Both the position numbers and the translations under genes were made by a program. From the NCBI GenBank assembly GCA_964036295.1, contig OZ038466.1, forward strand, positions 12,806,001-12,870,000: a stretch of DNA of 64,000 bases. The letters are read 5' to 3'. The notes below the pieces were generated by a model that worked only from the letters and a program-made list of their open reading frames with translations, was not told the DNA's origin and searched no databases. Origin of the DNA: Plumapathes pennacea (taxonomy: Eukaryota > Cnidaria > Anthozoa > Antipatharia > Myriopathidae). How positions within the stretch are numbered: position 1 is the first letter of the stretch; every line of letters begins with the position of its first letter. Below, in pieces: positions 12,830 through 22,010 of the stretch.

Positions 12830-13680
12830 AGGTACTGGAACGCCGCAAGAGTAACAATAGCTGACGTTTCGAGCGTTAGCCCTTTGTCAGAGTAAATGAG
12901 AGGGTTATGGGTAAAGAGGGTTTAAATATGGAAGAAACTGACCTTAGAGGAAAAGCGTGAAATATTTTGATTGGCTACTGTAGAGAATAACAATCAGAAC
13001 TAGTCTAGAGGGTTAAGGAGCTACGAGAAAGAGAATCGCTCGTTGATTCCTGCGGGGGCAAAAGTGCCAATCTTGAAAATCATGCGCGTTCTTTCCATTT
13101 GCGGGATTCAATGGTGCTTCGGTAAAGAGAGATGCCGAAAATTGTCATGTTGTTGTGAGAGTGACCAGGTTGATTAAAATGCCAAGCTGAGAGACGGCCT
13201 TGTTGTTGCTTTTATATCCAAAAGGTGTTCGCGAAAACGATCTCCTAACCTGCGTCTAGTCTCGCCGGCGGTATCGGAATCAGATTAATGTTGTCTTTGA
13301 CTCGTAGATTGTTTAGATGATAAGTTATGGTAAGAGGGATTCTGTCTTCGGACTTGGGTTCAGACGGCGTCAGAGCAGTTTCTCGGCTGATGTTATGAAC
13401 GCGTTCCAGTGCACTGGTGACGACAGAGTTGGGATAGTCGTGTTCTGCAAAAAAAAAATGTGTATTTCGTTAGTTTTGGCCGAGAATTGGTGTCGTCACT
13501 GCAGAGAGGGCGTTGTTGGAGAATTAGGAATAAGGAATTGATTTTTGAAATTGACATGAGGTGAATGACATGAGGAATGTAATAAATAGCTATGCGAATC
13601 AGTGGTTTGTAGTGGACGCTGATTGCCAAACCATTGCTTTGGATGGTAACGCTGATGTCAAGAAAAGTAACGCTGGAAGT
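12830..13680 (-). mobile_element. Penelope-like retroelement remnant (RT tail plus GIY-YIG endonuclease end)
   Basis: Read on the minus strand in shifting frames: SVTFLDISVTIQSNGLAISV and HYKP near 13676-13600 match the end of the Penelope reverse transcriptase. RRLGDRFREHLLDIK and SRKWKE...FAPAGINERFSF near 13240-13030 match the C-terminal part of the GIY-YIG endonuclease. Several frameshifts and a deletion between the blocks make it non-functional. Its 3' region carries a ribozyme-like motif (12861-12890). Confidence 0.7.
12861..12890 (-). ncRNA. Hammerhead-ribozyme-like motif of Penelope type, probably inactive
   Basis: Minus strand reads CTGACAA, then stem II GGGC/GCTC with a TAAC loop, then GAAACGTC. 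The order CTGANGA / stem II / GAAA / ACGU stem III / GUC cleavage site is the hammerhead arrangement reported for Penelope-like elements. Here the conserved G8 of CTGANGA reads A, which should abolish cleavage. Confidence 0.5.
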
Positions 13681-14543
13681 AGAAGTTTCCCCGTTTCCTG
13701 CATTTTCAGGGTACTTTTGAACAAATGTAAATATTGAAACAAGCGCTTTAAAAACCGCACTTTTTGTGAATTACAAAATTTTATTACTAAGCTATAACTA
13801 AGTTATATTACTTTTGAGCAGAAAAGCTGTTGATCGAATCTGAGTATCAATTGCTTTATCATGTCAAAATTCTTCTCAACCCAATGATATCACTTTAAAA
13901 ACTAATATCCCCCCTTTTAACGCACAAATCCCCCTCATTTCCTCCATCCCCCCACCCTCCCCCACCCCCATCCCTTTGCTGGCTTTCAATGAATGCAGCC
14001 TTAGGTCTACCTTTCTTATCAATTTTTAGAACCGGAAAACGAGCAGAGAATATTGCTCAAAAATATCCTTGCTAATATGTTCTGAGCTACATTAAACTTT
14101 TAGTTAGTCTTTGATCTGAAACTCTGAATTAAATTTGTGGGGCTACAAAAAAGAGAGAAACTGTTTAGTTAAATCGTAGACTAGTTTAATCAAGCTTTGA
14201 ACACTGTTATTCCTCCCCAACAGTGTCTGGATGCCCTTCTTGTATTGGCTACTGTATAGAGAAGAACTTTCACGACTTCCGATGAGTATACACCCCACCG
14301 TGAAGAAATGGTAGGGCAGCATGTTATTTATGTAATTTTTTTTTTATTTTCCTTTATACATAACAGATATAACAAGTTGGCACAGTACACATAGCACTAA
14401 GTCAAACGCGGGCTCAATTACCCCCATGGGGTGGGGGACGTTTAATTAGTTTTGTACGGAGGGAGGCCCCGATTAGACTTTCAATATCCTTAGCCTTTCA
14501 TATAACATTCTGGAATCAAAATATGTAGCAACCCTTTTATATA

Positions 14544-14610
14544 CAGTCGAACCACAACAACCACAAAAGTTTGTTCCCACGGTGGCCGTCTTGTATAAAG
14601 GGTTCGACTG
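14544..14610. mobile_element. Internally deleted Tigger-like MITE
   Basis: CAGTCGAACC at the left and GGTTCGACTG at the right are the same ends as the 674-bp element at the matching position of copy A. Left flank is TA; right flank has become TG. Confidence 0.6.
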
Positions 14611-15622
14611 TGCCTTTATTAAATGTGTACTCCCTCATTATATAACTCTCTAAGAAAAAGCGCACGTGATGTCTTGGCAATGCAATATTTACGAAGATAT
14701 CAATTGAGGCAGAATATAAAAATTAGAACCTCTACGAAGTACCAGTAAGATTTTCTTCGGTCCAGCATTGTTCACTGACCCTTTAAAATACCAAAAATAC
14801 CTGGTTTTTCCATACAAGTTTCTTTATTGCTCAGGTGCCCCACCTCCCCCCTCTCTCACCCCGCTCCCACCCTCCCTCCTGAACATAACTAAAGACAAAA
14901 TACAAGCCTAAAAGGCAAAAAATGAAACTATTTTCATTGCTTCTTATGAAACAATTTTGGCAGAGATATGGCATGACTGTAAAACTAAGAATTGAGGCTT
15001 TTACTTCACTTCCTATGAACTGTGGCACTATACCTTGCAATCGATTGTTATAGATTGAGATCACATTTCCTTTATAGCAGAACTTTTATCTCAAGGTCAT
15101 TGTTTTAACATGAAATACGCCAATCTGTTACAATACCTCCAGCATAAACATAAAAAACTTTCGTCTCCAAAGTGTACCAAAAGCACTGATAGATTTTTGA
15201 TTAATTGTCACCCTTAAGAGACCTGGACTGGTAGGTAAATATGTCATACCCACTCGTTCTCGAGATTATTGAATTAAGTCGTTACAATAAGCAATTTTCC
15301 CCAAACGTCCTTCTTATTATTCCCTTCTTGTCCTCGTACCACTGGGAGAGAGGGAACAATTTCTACAAACTGGAGGCCTGTGCGAGACAAAATAATCAGG
15401 GGACGTATGACTCCCAACTGGAGTCACTGAGTTATTTCATTGAGTAATCAAAACTCTATGTAACTGAACCTGCTCATCATTATGCCGAGAATGTGCGGAA
15501 AGGCTCTAGTACATTGAACAAGAACGCCAGCAATGTTACCTGCACATTTTAGGTTTACTTTCCACCCTTTTTCAAATATACTAGTAAAAATGAGCTTCCA
15601 AAGGCTTTGCGTTTGTGTTTTA

Positions 15623-17836
15623 TTACCGATGCCTCATAAAAGACCTTTGATGCCTCAGAGGTCTAGGTTTACCTTGCATGGACAGAGACCGCACGAGTCG
15701 TGGAAGACGTCCTATTTTGGCATTTGCATCCTCCAGAATATTTGACATATCCATCCGCATATCATAGGTAGACATCCACAATCCGTTAACCTTTGACAGC
15801 CCAATCTCCTTCTCCAGCTCATTGCAAATGGCAAGTCTTCGTTGTGGAAAAGAGCGCTTGAACAACGTCAGGATTGGGTCGTCTGTGATTGGGGGACATC
15901 CTCCAACAGGTTGTGCTGAGGGTAAAGCTGTGGCATTGAAAGGGTGTCCAGACTTTGGCAAAGAAATTCTTTTAACCCTTTTGTTGAAGTCCAAGAAATC
16001 TGCTTCTGCCAGGGTTTCATTAGTATTGTCGTCCTTTGGATGTTGCGGGTCACAATGGACTGGACTATGCGGGCTTGTAGAAGCTTTTTCTCCATAACTG
16101 CGACTCATTTTGATGTTTTCTGGTGCTTGACTATTTTGATAACCAAATTCTAGACGGCTAACAACTGCTTTAGCTTCACTGATGCCACCCTGTTGATGTG
16201 GCGGATCACAAAGGGCTGTAATGCTTGGGTCTGTAGATGCTGTGCGGCTCAGGTTGATATTTCCTACGGCTTCACTGCTTTCATCACCACAATCCACTGC
16301 AGTATTCTCTTCAGGTGTCGGAACCTCGTTTTGCTCGATAACAGACGAGAAAAGGCTATATTGAAGGCAGGAAAGGTGAGTTCTGGTACGATTGATTAAA
16401 CTGGGTTGGCTTGTAGAGCGTTGGAGCTTAGGTTCAGCTTCCTTGTTTACTGAGAAGGTTAGATTGCTTGTGTGGCGATGGCCGTAGGAGCCATTATCTG
16501 TACAATGACTATGAATCACCACTGGCTTGTAGTGAAAGATAGGCCTCCTGGCACGCCAACCTGACAATTCCGTGGGAGGGTGCGGTACGTGAATGGCGCT
16601 ATTTTGCCAATTTGGACTCTTTGCCAACGAATCTGTCATTATTTCTTCACGTGGAGGCATGACGTTTGTGGATAGTTTTGGGGCGTTGTCATCTGCGTGT
16701 TGCAAAGTATGCAAGCCATATTCCCGTTGCTCACTGGCGGTGGGATGGCGATGGCCGCAGGAATCATTTTCGACACACTGACCATGAATCACCACTGGCT
16801 TGTAGTGAACAAACGTCTTCCCTCTGCGCCTTCCTGTCAGTTCCTTGGGAGGGTGTGGCATCATCATTTCTTGACGTGGGGGCATTCCGTTTGCTGATTG
16901 TGGAAAGTTGGCATATGTTTGGTATACCAACGGATCTGAGACGTTTCTTGTTTTCTTTAGTTTCTTTTTTCTTGGGGCATTCTTGGCATGACTTGTTTCA
17001 GGTTCTTCAAAGGCTGCAGGAACTGAAAAAATGTCAGGTAATACATTCGCAGAGCTATGGTGACTTGAAAGGGGTTGACGATCAAATCCCAAGGCAATTT
17101 CCTCTTGGGTCCAAATGGGGCTGAATGATTTTGTACGACGTTCCTCTGCGGGAAGCATGGAGGGCGGACGCCTCTTCTGTACTAAAGGATACATTGTGTC
17201 TGCACCAAACGGGTCTTCAGGCTGCAATGCTTTTGAGTGTACTTGACTTTTAAGCTGCTTTTTACCATGGGTTTTCTTCTTCGTTGAACACGCCTCCTGA
17301 CTGAAAGGACTCCTAATGTCCTCTTGGATGTTGCCTTTGATAAACTGCTCGTTTGTTGGCACTGCTAATCCTCCAACTCGCTGATTTCTGGGCTTGCTCG
17401 TGTACGGTGAGGGAGGTAAGCTGTCTCGGTGAGCAAGAAGCCTTTTCTGGGAAACTGTTGAAAGTGGCCCACTGGGAAGAAAAAAACCTCCCGATCGGTT
17501 GACGCGTTTGTGTGCTGGTTTTATTGGAATGATGGTTTCTTCGATAAATATAATTTCATTCCTTGCTTTGGAAAAACCAGACTTGCTGCCATTTACGTTT
17601 TCTGCTGATTTTCTTTTCAATTTTTCAAATCCAGTGTTTGAGGAACCTTGCTGGATTTCTGACTGGGACAGGTATCTGGTGGTATATGTGGAGGAAATGG
17701 CGATTTTGTTGTGTGTATGCTCACGGGCTCCGGAACTTGATGCTGTCGCTGATACTTCATCATTGTCAGTGTCATCATCATGTAAACTTTCCATGCTCAA
17801 TAGGCCACTAGAAGGGTGTGATGGGTGAGACATATT
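15623..17836 (-). CDS. Uncharacterised disordered basic protein, paralogue 2
   Basis: Paralogue of the gene at 5616-7664, same strand, intronless over the open frame. The frame is open from 17911 but the ATG used for paralogue 1 reads ATA here; the first ATG is at 17836 (about 737 residues to the stop). The residues before it (QRYSRHFIARPLPS) are still conserved, so either the start was lost or an upstream exon supplies it through the acceptor CTCTACAG. It contains the same two R-x-HYKPVVI repeats (near residues 370 and 460 of the open frame) and the conserved C-terminus. It has an extra block of roughly 85 residues after the second repeat and lacks about 15 near the N-terminus. AATAAA overlaps the stop codon region (15619-15624). 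Function unknown. Confidence 0.62.
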   Translation of the reverse strand, partial: NMSHPSHPSSGLLSMESLHDDDTDNDEVSATASSSGAREHTHNKIAISSTYTTRYLSQSEIQQGSSNTGFEKLKRKSAENVNGSKSGFSKARNEIIFIEETIIPIKPAHKRVNRSGGFFLPSGPLSTVSQKRLLAHRDSLPPSPYTSKPRNQRVGGLAVPTNEQFIKGNIQEDIRSPFSQEACSTKKKTHGKKQLKSQVHSKALQPEDPFGADTMYPLVQKRRPPSMLPAEERRTKSFSPIWTQEEIALGFDRQPLSSHHSSANVLPDIFSVPAAFEEPETSHAKNAPRKKKLKKTRNVSDPLVYQTYANFPQSANGMPPRQEMMMPHPPKELTGRRRGKTFVHYKPVVIHGQCVENDSCGHRHPTASEQREYGLHTLQHADDNAPKLSTNVMPPREEIMTDSLAKSPNWQNSAIHVPHPPTELSGWRARRPIFHYKPVVIHSHCTDNGSYGHRHTSNLTFSVNKEAEPKLQRSTSQPSLINRTRTHLSCLQYSLFSSVIEQNEVPTPEENTAVDCGDESSEAVGNINLSRTASTDPSITALCDPPHQQGGISEAKAVVSRLEFGYQNSQAPENIKMSRSYGEKASTSPHSPVHCDPQHPKDDNTNETLAEADFLDFNKRVKRISLPKSGHPFNATALPSAQPVGGCPPITDDPILTLFKRSFPQRRLAICNELEKEIGLSKVNGLWMSTYDMRMDMSNILEDANAKIGRLPRLVRSLSMQGKPRPLRHQRSFMRHR

Positions 17837-18139
17837 CTGCCTCGAAGGCAATGGTCGAGCAATGAAATGACGAGAATACCTTTGCCTCTGATCTATAGTG
17901 AGTTCTGTCACTGTAGAGTCTCAGAGAATGGAGAATATCTTACCAATCGGTAAAGGATTGAATGAACTTAACCAATTGCCTCGAGATGCAACGACAACCA
18001 TTAAAAGCTGCGACGTGGTGATACCAGCACATGTGGAAAGTGCTCGCTAGAAAGTGCTTGCTAAAATGGTCCGCAAAAGTAGTCGGACTACTTATGCCAT
18101 CAAAAACATGCCTAATTGAAATTCCATTGACGCAAGTGA

Positions 18140-19150
18140 AAGGCTCTGACGAACGGAACCAGGTCACACCTGGTTTCTGCCCAAATAATTGGTTCACCAT
18201 GTAACAAAAGCATTTCCGTTGACACCAAAAGGCTTCATGGAGCGAGGTCGGCTTATGTCATGTTAAAGAGACTTTCCCCTCTTTGTCCTCCTGGCTATTG
18301 GTCACATCTAGCTCCTTGTTGCTTTCTTGATGTTGTGAAGAGTATTTACCATTGGCATTCAAAGTAAACTGTATTACGGCCACTGGATTAAAGAATACCT
18401 ATTTTTCAGCACATTGTGGCAATGAACGTAAAAAGTTATTTTTTAAACGTTGTATTTGAACTCAACCATCTCTTATCGGACAACAAAGTATTCATTTGAT
18501 TGAACTCGATGCTTTTGAAATTTGAAACGTATTCCTATCAGTGTGCATTGCTCGCTTATTTTACATCATTGGCAGGTTCACCGGTGATTAGTTCGTGATT
18601 AGTTCATTGTTTGCTTGTGCATTTACACAAGAATCAGCTCTCTCTCTCTCTCCTTTTTGTGAAGTATTTTTGTCAATTTGTACCTCTGCGTTCAGATCGA
18701 CTTACTTTTTCACAATATTCGTGGAATGTTCATATAAAAAATAAGTAGCCGTAACCAGTTTCCCCCTTCTGAGCCAGTATATTTTTCATAATGAAATTGA
18801 ACTGATTTGCGAATTGCTTGCTGACCTTGGCGTTTTTTTATTGTTTCCCACTACTTGATCAGGAAGAGTGTACTAAAATTGTCCTCATGTTATTTAATGA
18901 AACTAATCTTGAATTGTTCATTGACTAGACAAACTATAATCAGTGAAAGGCTCTGAGAAACGGAACCATCAACACCAGGAGCCCATTACGCATTGGTAAT
19001 GGCTCCTGTCAACACCCAATTCTTGCCCAAAAGGTTGGTACCCTTGGAGAAAAATATTCCGTCGGGCTACCAAAAGGCACCAGAAATAGTACTGTTTCTG
19101 TGTCGGCACTGTTTCTCCATCACCTCTGTTGACTTTTTCTGACCTCCTTT
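18140..19150. repeat. Upstream repeat units of paralogue 2
   Basis: One long (about 270 bp) and one partial unit of the GTCACACCTG.TTTCTGCCC repeat found in multiple copies upstream of paralogue 1. The second begins near 18945. Confidence 0.55.
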
Positions 19151-19179
19151 TTGGCGTGTAATTAAAAGCATTGTGTAAA

Positions 19180-19455
19180 TGAATTTAACCGCCGCCCGGT
19201 CGGTCTTCGTGCGGGAGGTCGCGGGCTCGAACCCCGGCCGGACCAGCACTCAGGGTCTTAAAATAACTGAGGAGAAGATGGCGTAAAAATGGCGATCCCG
19301 TCTCTATACCTGATCTATACCTGGGGACGTAAAAGAAACACTGAGGACGTAAACAAATCTCTGGCAGTGACCATCCTCAGTGCTTGTTGGGAGATGGGTG
19401 TCGGGGGAAAGTCCTGTTCCTATCTTCCCGTCACTGCATGCGTGCCAAACTCAAT
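19180..19455 (+). mobile_element. tRNA-derived SINE inserted in copy B
   Basis: A tRNA-like head with B box GGCTCGAACCCC (19224-19235) and GGACCAGCACTCAGGGTCTT, TAACTGAGGAGAAG downstream, interrupts sequence that is continuous in copy A (near 9165). Resumption at about 19455 restores the alignment. The A box is poor, so the 5' end is degenerate. It was inserted after the duplication. Confidence 0.65.
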
Positions 19456-19883
19456 AAATAACAAAACTGATCTGTTTTTGACACAAAGTGGCAAGGTAAC
19501 AAATTTAAATTGTTTTTTAATTCCATCATTTCTTGCTCGACAGAAACTCGTGATGCTGTTATGCATAACTCTGTACTATATTTGCATATTACATTATTTC
19601 ATTATTTTTTTTTTTTCGTCGCCTTTTGCAAAACTTTGAAAACATAATAAAACAAAAAATAACATAAAAGGCGTTCTGTTTTGGAGGAGTATCTGGTTGG
19701 TTTGTTAATCACAATGTATGATTTAAAAGAACAGTGTCCCGATCCTGCTAATGTAATTCAAAGTTTCATGAACAATCTTTTATGCAAATCTGAGTTGCGG
19801 AAACTAACGATCAAATTTCTCAACCAATGAAAAAGCGAGATTTCACACAATAATTTGATATACGGCTCGCCAAAGGAGCCGTT

Positions 19884-20397
19884 TAGGCTTTTGTACATTA
19901 TGCTTTTATTTTCACTAAAATGGCGCTAATGCTTAATGCTCGAGTTTTCCACTAAAATGCTCGGCGGAAGGCTCTCAAATGCTCGAAGAGTGCTGGTTCT
20001 TTTTGTTCGCTTTCTCACTTTATTAAGTTATTTTACAGTGATAACTTTGAATTCGGGATGTAACAAGTAACAGCAATGTTTATAACGATAAATGTAAACT
20101 TTAAAACAGAGAAGTAATATGCAAAGGGACTAACATGTTTTGAAAATCATGCGGCCGAAGTCACTATAATATTCACACTTATCACAACTCAGTCTATCAT
20201 AACTTCTTCAGTGCTTCTCTGGTCTGGGGAAGTTATTTTTTGTTATAGTTCTTGTCGACTGCCCACTGTTTTTACTAGTTTCAGGTCCTCTCGGTCTTTT
20301 GTTGGTCAAAAACGTCACTAAAATGCCAGCATTATGCTTAATGCTTCCAGTCCCCTAAAATGCTCAAAAAAATGCTAGCATAATGTACAAAAGCCTA
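19884..20397. mobile_element. hAT-type non-autonomous element (MITE), 514 bp, 8-bp target duplication
   Basis: Ends TAGGCTTTTGTACATTATGC and its inverse are perfect over 21 bp, flanked on both sides by GAGCCGTT (19876-19883 and 20398-20405). TAGG-type termini with an 8-bp duplication fit the hAT superfamily. The interior carries short ACTAAAATGC motifs near both ends and no coding capacity. Confidence 0.85.
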
Positions 20398-20819
20398 GAG
20401 CCGTTGCCGTGAAAACAATAACATATTTGATTTTTACTGAGTGATCTATTTCTCTGCCAAACCCTACTCATAGACGATACCAGGGCAGTACAAAAATCTC
20501 AAAAACGAAATATCAACAAGAAATGCTTCTCAGGCTTACTTCGTTGCTAGGCAGCAATCCGACAAACAAACCTGCATTCTTCAGAAGTTTTGGCACAGCG
20601 TACATCAATATTCTGTTAGATAAATCAGCCACAGGACAATTTTGTTTATAGTTCCTATGCATTTTGTATTTTCTTGCATAAATAAACCGTTCGAATTCCA
20701 TGACGTTGGTTCCAAAGCAGCGCCTGTGGCCCGATACCCGTCATGATCCGCTTAGATCTGTATTGGTTTGTGAACTTCGAACGGTCGAAAATAGTAGCTT
20801 CAATCTAGTAATACCAATC

Positions 20820-21168
20820 CCCGGGGGGGGGGGGGGGGGGGTACTCCCATATATAAGCCATATAGATATGTGCCGCCCCAAAGGGTATTGTTTTCAAGCA
20901 TTTTTAGTCTGAAATAGGGTGTATCGATTTTAGTTGTCGTTATGGAAGAAAACACATTGCGGAAATCGTTGCAAAAGAAAAAACATATCTGAAAAAAAGT
21001 CTGAAATAGGATAAATTTTGGAGTCAGGTCTGAAATAGGGTATACATTTTTGGAGTCAGGTTTGAAATAGGGTATAGAAAATCAGATATTTTGGTCTGAA
21101 ATAGGGTAAGGGTTTTCGGGACCGGGTGGCTCAAAATTATGATGAGTACCCCCCCTCCCCCCTCCGGG
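20820..21168. mobile_element. CCCGGGG...GTACTC-ended MITE, 349 bp, 8-bp target duplication
   Basis: Inverted ends CCCGGGGGG..GTACTC and GAGTACCCCCC..CCGGG are flanked by TACCAATC on both sides (20812-20819, 21169-21176). The interior has five or so TCTGAAATAGGGTA motifs. The same family occurs at 26165-26479 and 31683-31896. Confidence 0.75.
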
Positions 21169-21530
21169 TACCAATCGCCAAACATTTTTGTCCGGCGCAC
21201 TGACCACAATTAATTTTTTCGAATTGGATAAGCAAAATAAAAAGTTTGGAAAAGATGTCAAAGATTCGACCGGATTCACTACGCCTCACTCAACTTTGAT
21301 TTCTATTACACCCAGAACAAAATTAAAGTATGCGCATGCGCAGAATCGGGACATTGGGGCTTCAATTCGTCGTTCTCATGACACGATTCTACGCCAATGG
21401 TATAATTTTTTCAACAGTTTTGCTTTCAACGTGAGAAGGTTATGCATGTTCATATCTGTCGGTTTTGATTGAAAAGTCCGTTGAATTAATTGGAACATTT
21501 TCAGTAACTGTTGAGAAGCGCGCCTGTTCG

Positions 21531-21780
21531 CAATAGACCATTTTCTCGACGGGCCACAACCTTCGATATGAGAATTGTTTAGCAAGCACTCATGCGTGAA
21601 CGTTGTAGAAGACGGCTTTCAAACTCAAGATAGCTGTCCTAATTCAAATAAGAACGCAGCATGAAGCTTTTACATCGAAGCCGAGCACAGTCCGCCGTGA
21701 AAGAAAGCTGAAAGCTGAATTTGAAAGTGTTGGCCCGTCAAGCTTGGATGCACGGGCAACCTTGAGAAAATGGCCTATTA
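21531..21780. repeat. MITE-like segment with AATAGACCATTTTCTC inverted ends
   Basis: AATAGACCATTTTCTC at the left is answered by GAGAAAATGGCCTATT at the right (one mismatch), about 250 bp apart. Target duplication not clear. Confidence 0.5.
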
Positions 21781-21914
21781 TCCGAAAACTACAGGACTCC
21801 AACTCTGACAAAAATGTATAGCGGGTGGGGGACGTTTTCGTCGGTATTTATAATGGCTTGCAGTTTGCCGGCCGTCTTGTTGTTAAAATACTGGGACCTA
21901 GTCAAGAATATCCA

Positions 21915-21946
21915 TGACGTCATTTACCTGTCCCAAGATGGCGGCC
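21915..21946 (+). promoter_or_regulatory. Probable core promoter region of the double-FYVE gene
   Basis: A perfect CRE palindrome TGACGTCA (21915-21922) is followed by AAGATGGCGGCC (21935-21946), which resembles a YY1-type initiator motif. The ATG in it (21938) opens a six-codon upstream reading frame ending TGA at 21955, 56 bases before the main start codon. Confidence 0.45.
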
Positions 21947-22010
21947 GGTGCGTGAGTGTCAATTCAAATATATTTTGATTGCTAGTTTCAGGCATAAATC
22001 CCAAACCGCT

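Larger units (their letters stand above)
13704..19640. repeat. Segmental duplication, copy B (~5.9 kb)
   Basis: Direct, collinear partner of 3523-9359. Differences include a collapsed Tigger MITE (67 bp), a longer ORF, fewer upstream repeat units, and a SINE inserted at about 19180 that copy A lacks. Confidence 0.9.

Noticed and set aside
19223..19290. Possible functional tRNA gene
   Set aside because: The B box is good but the A box and acceptor pairing are poor, and SINE body sequence follows.
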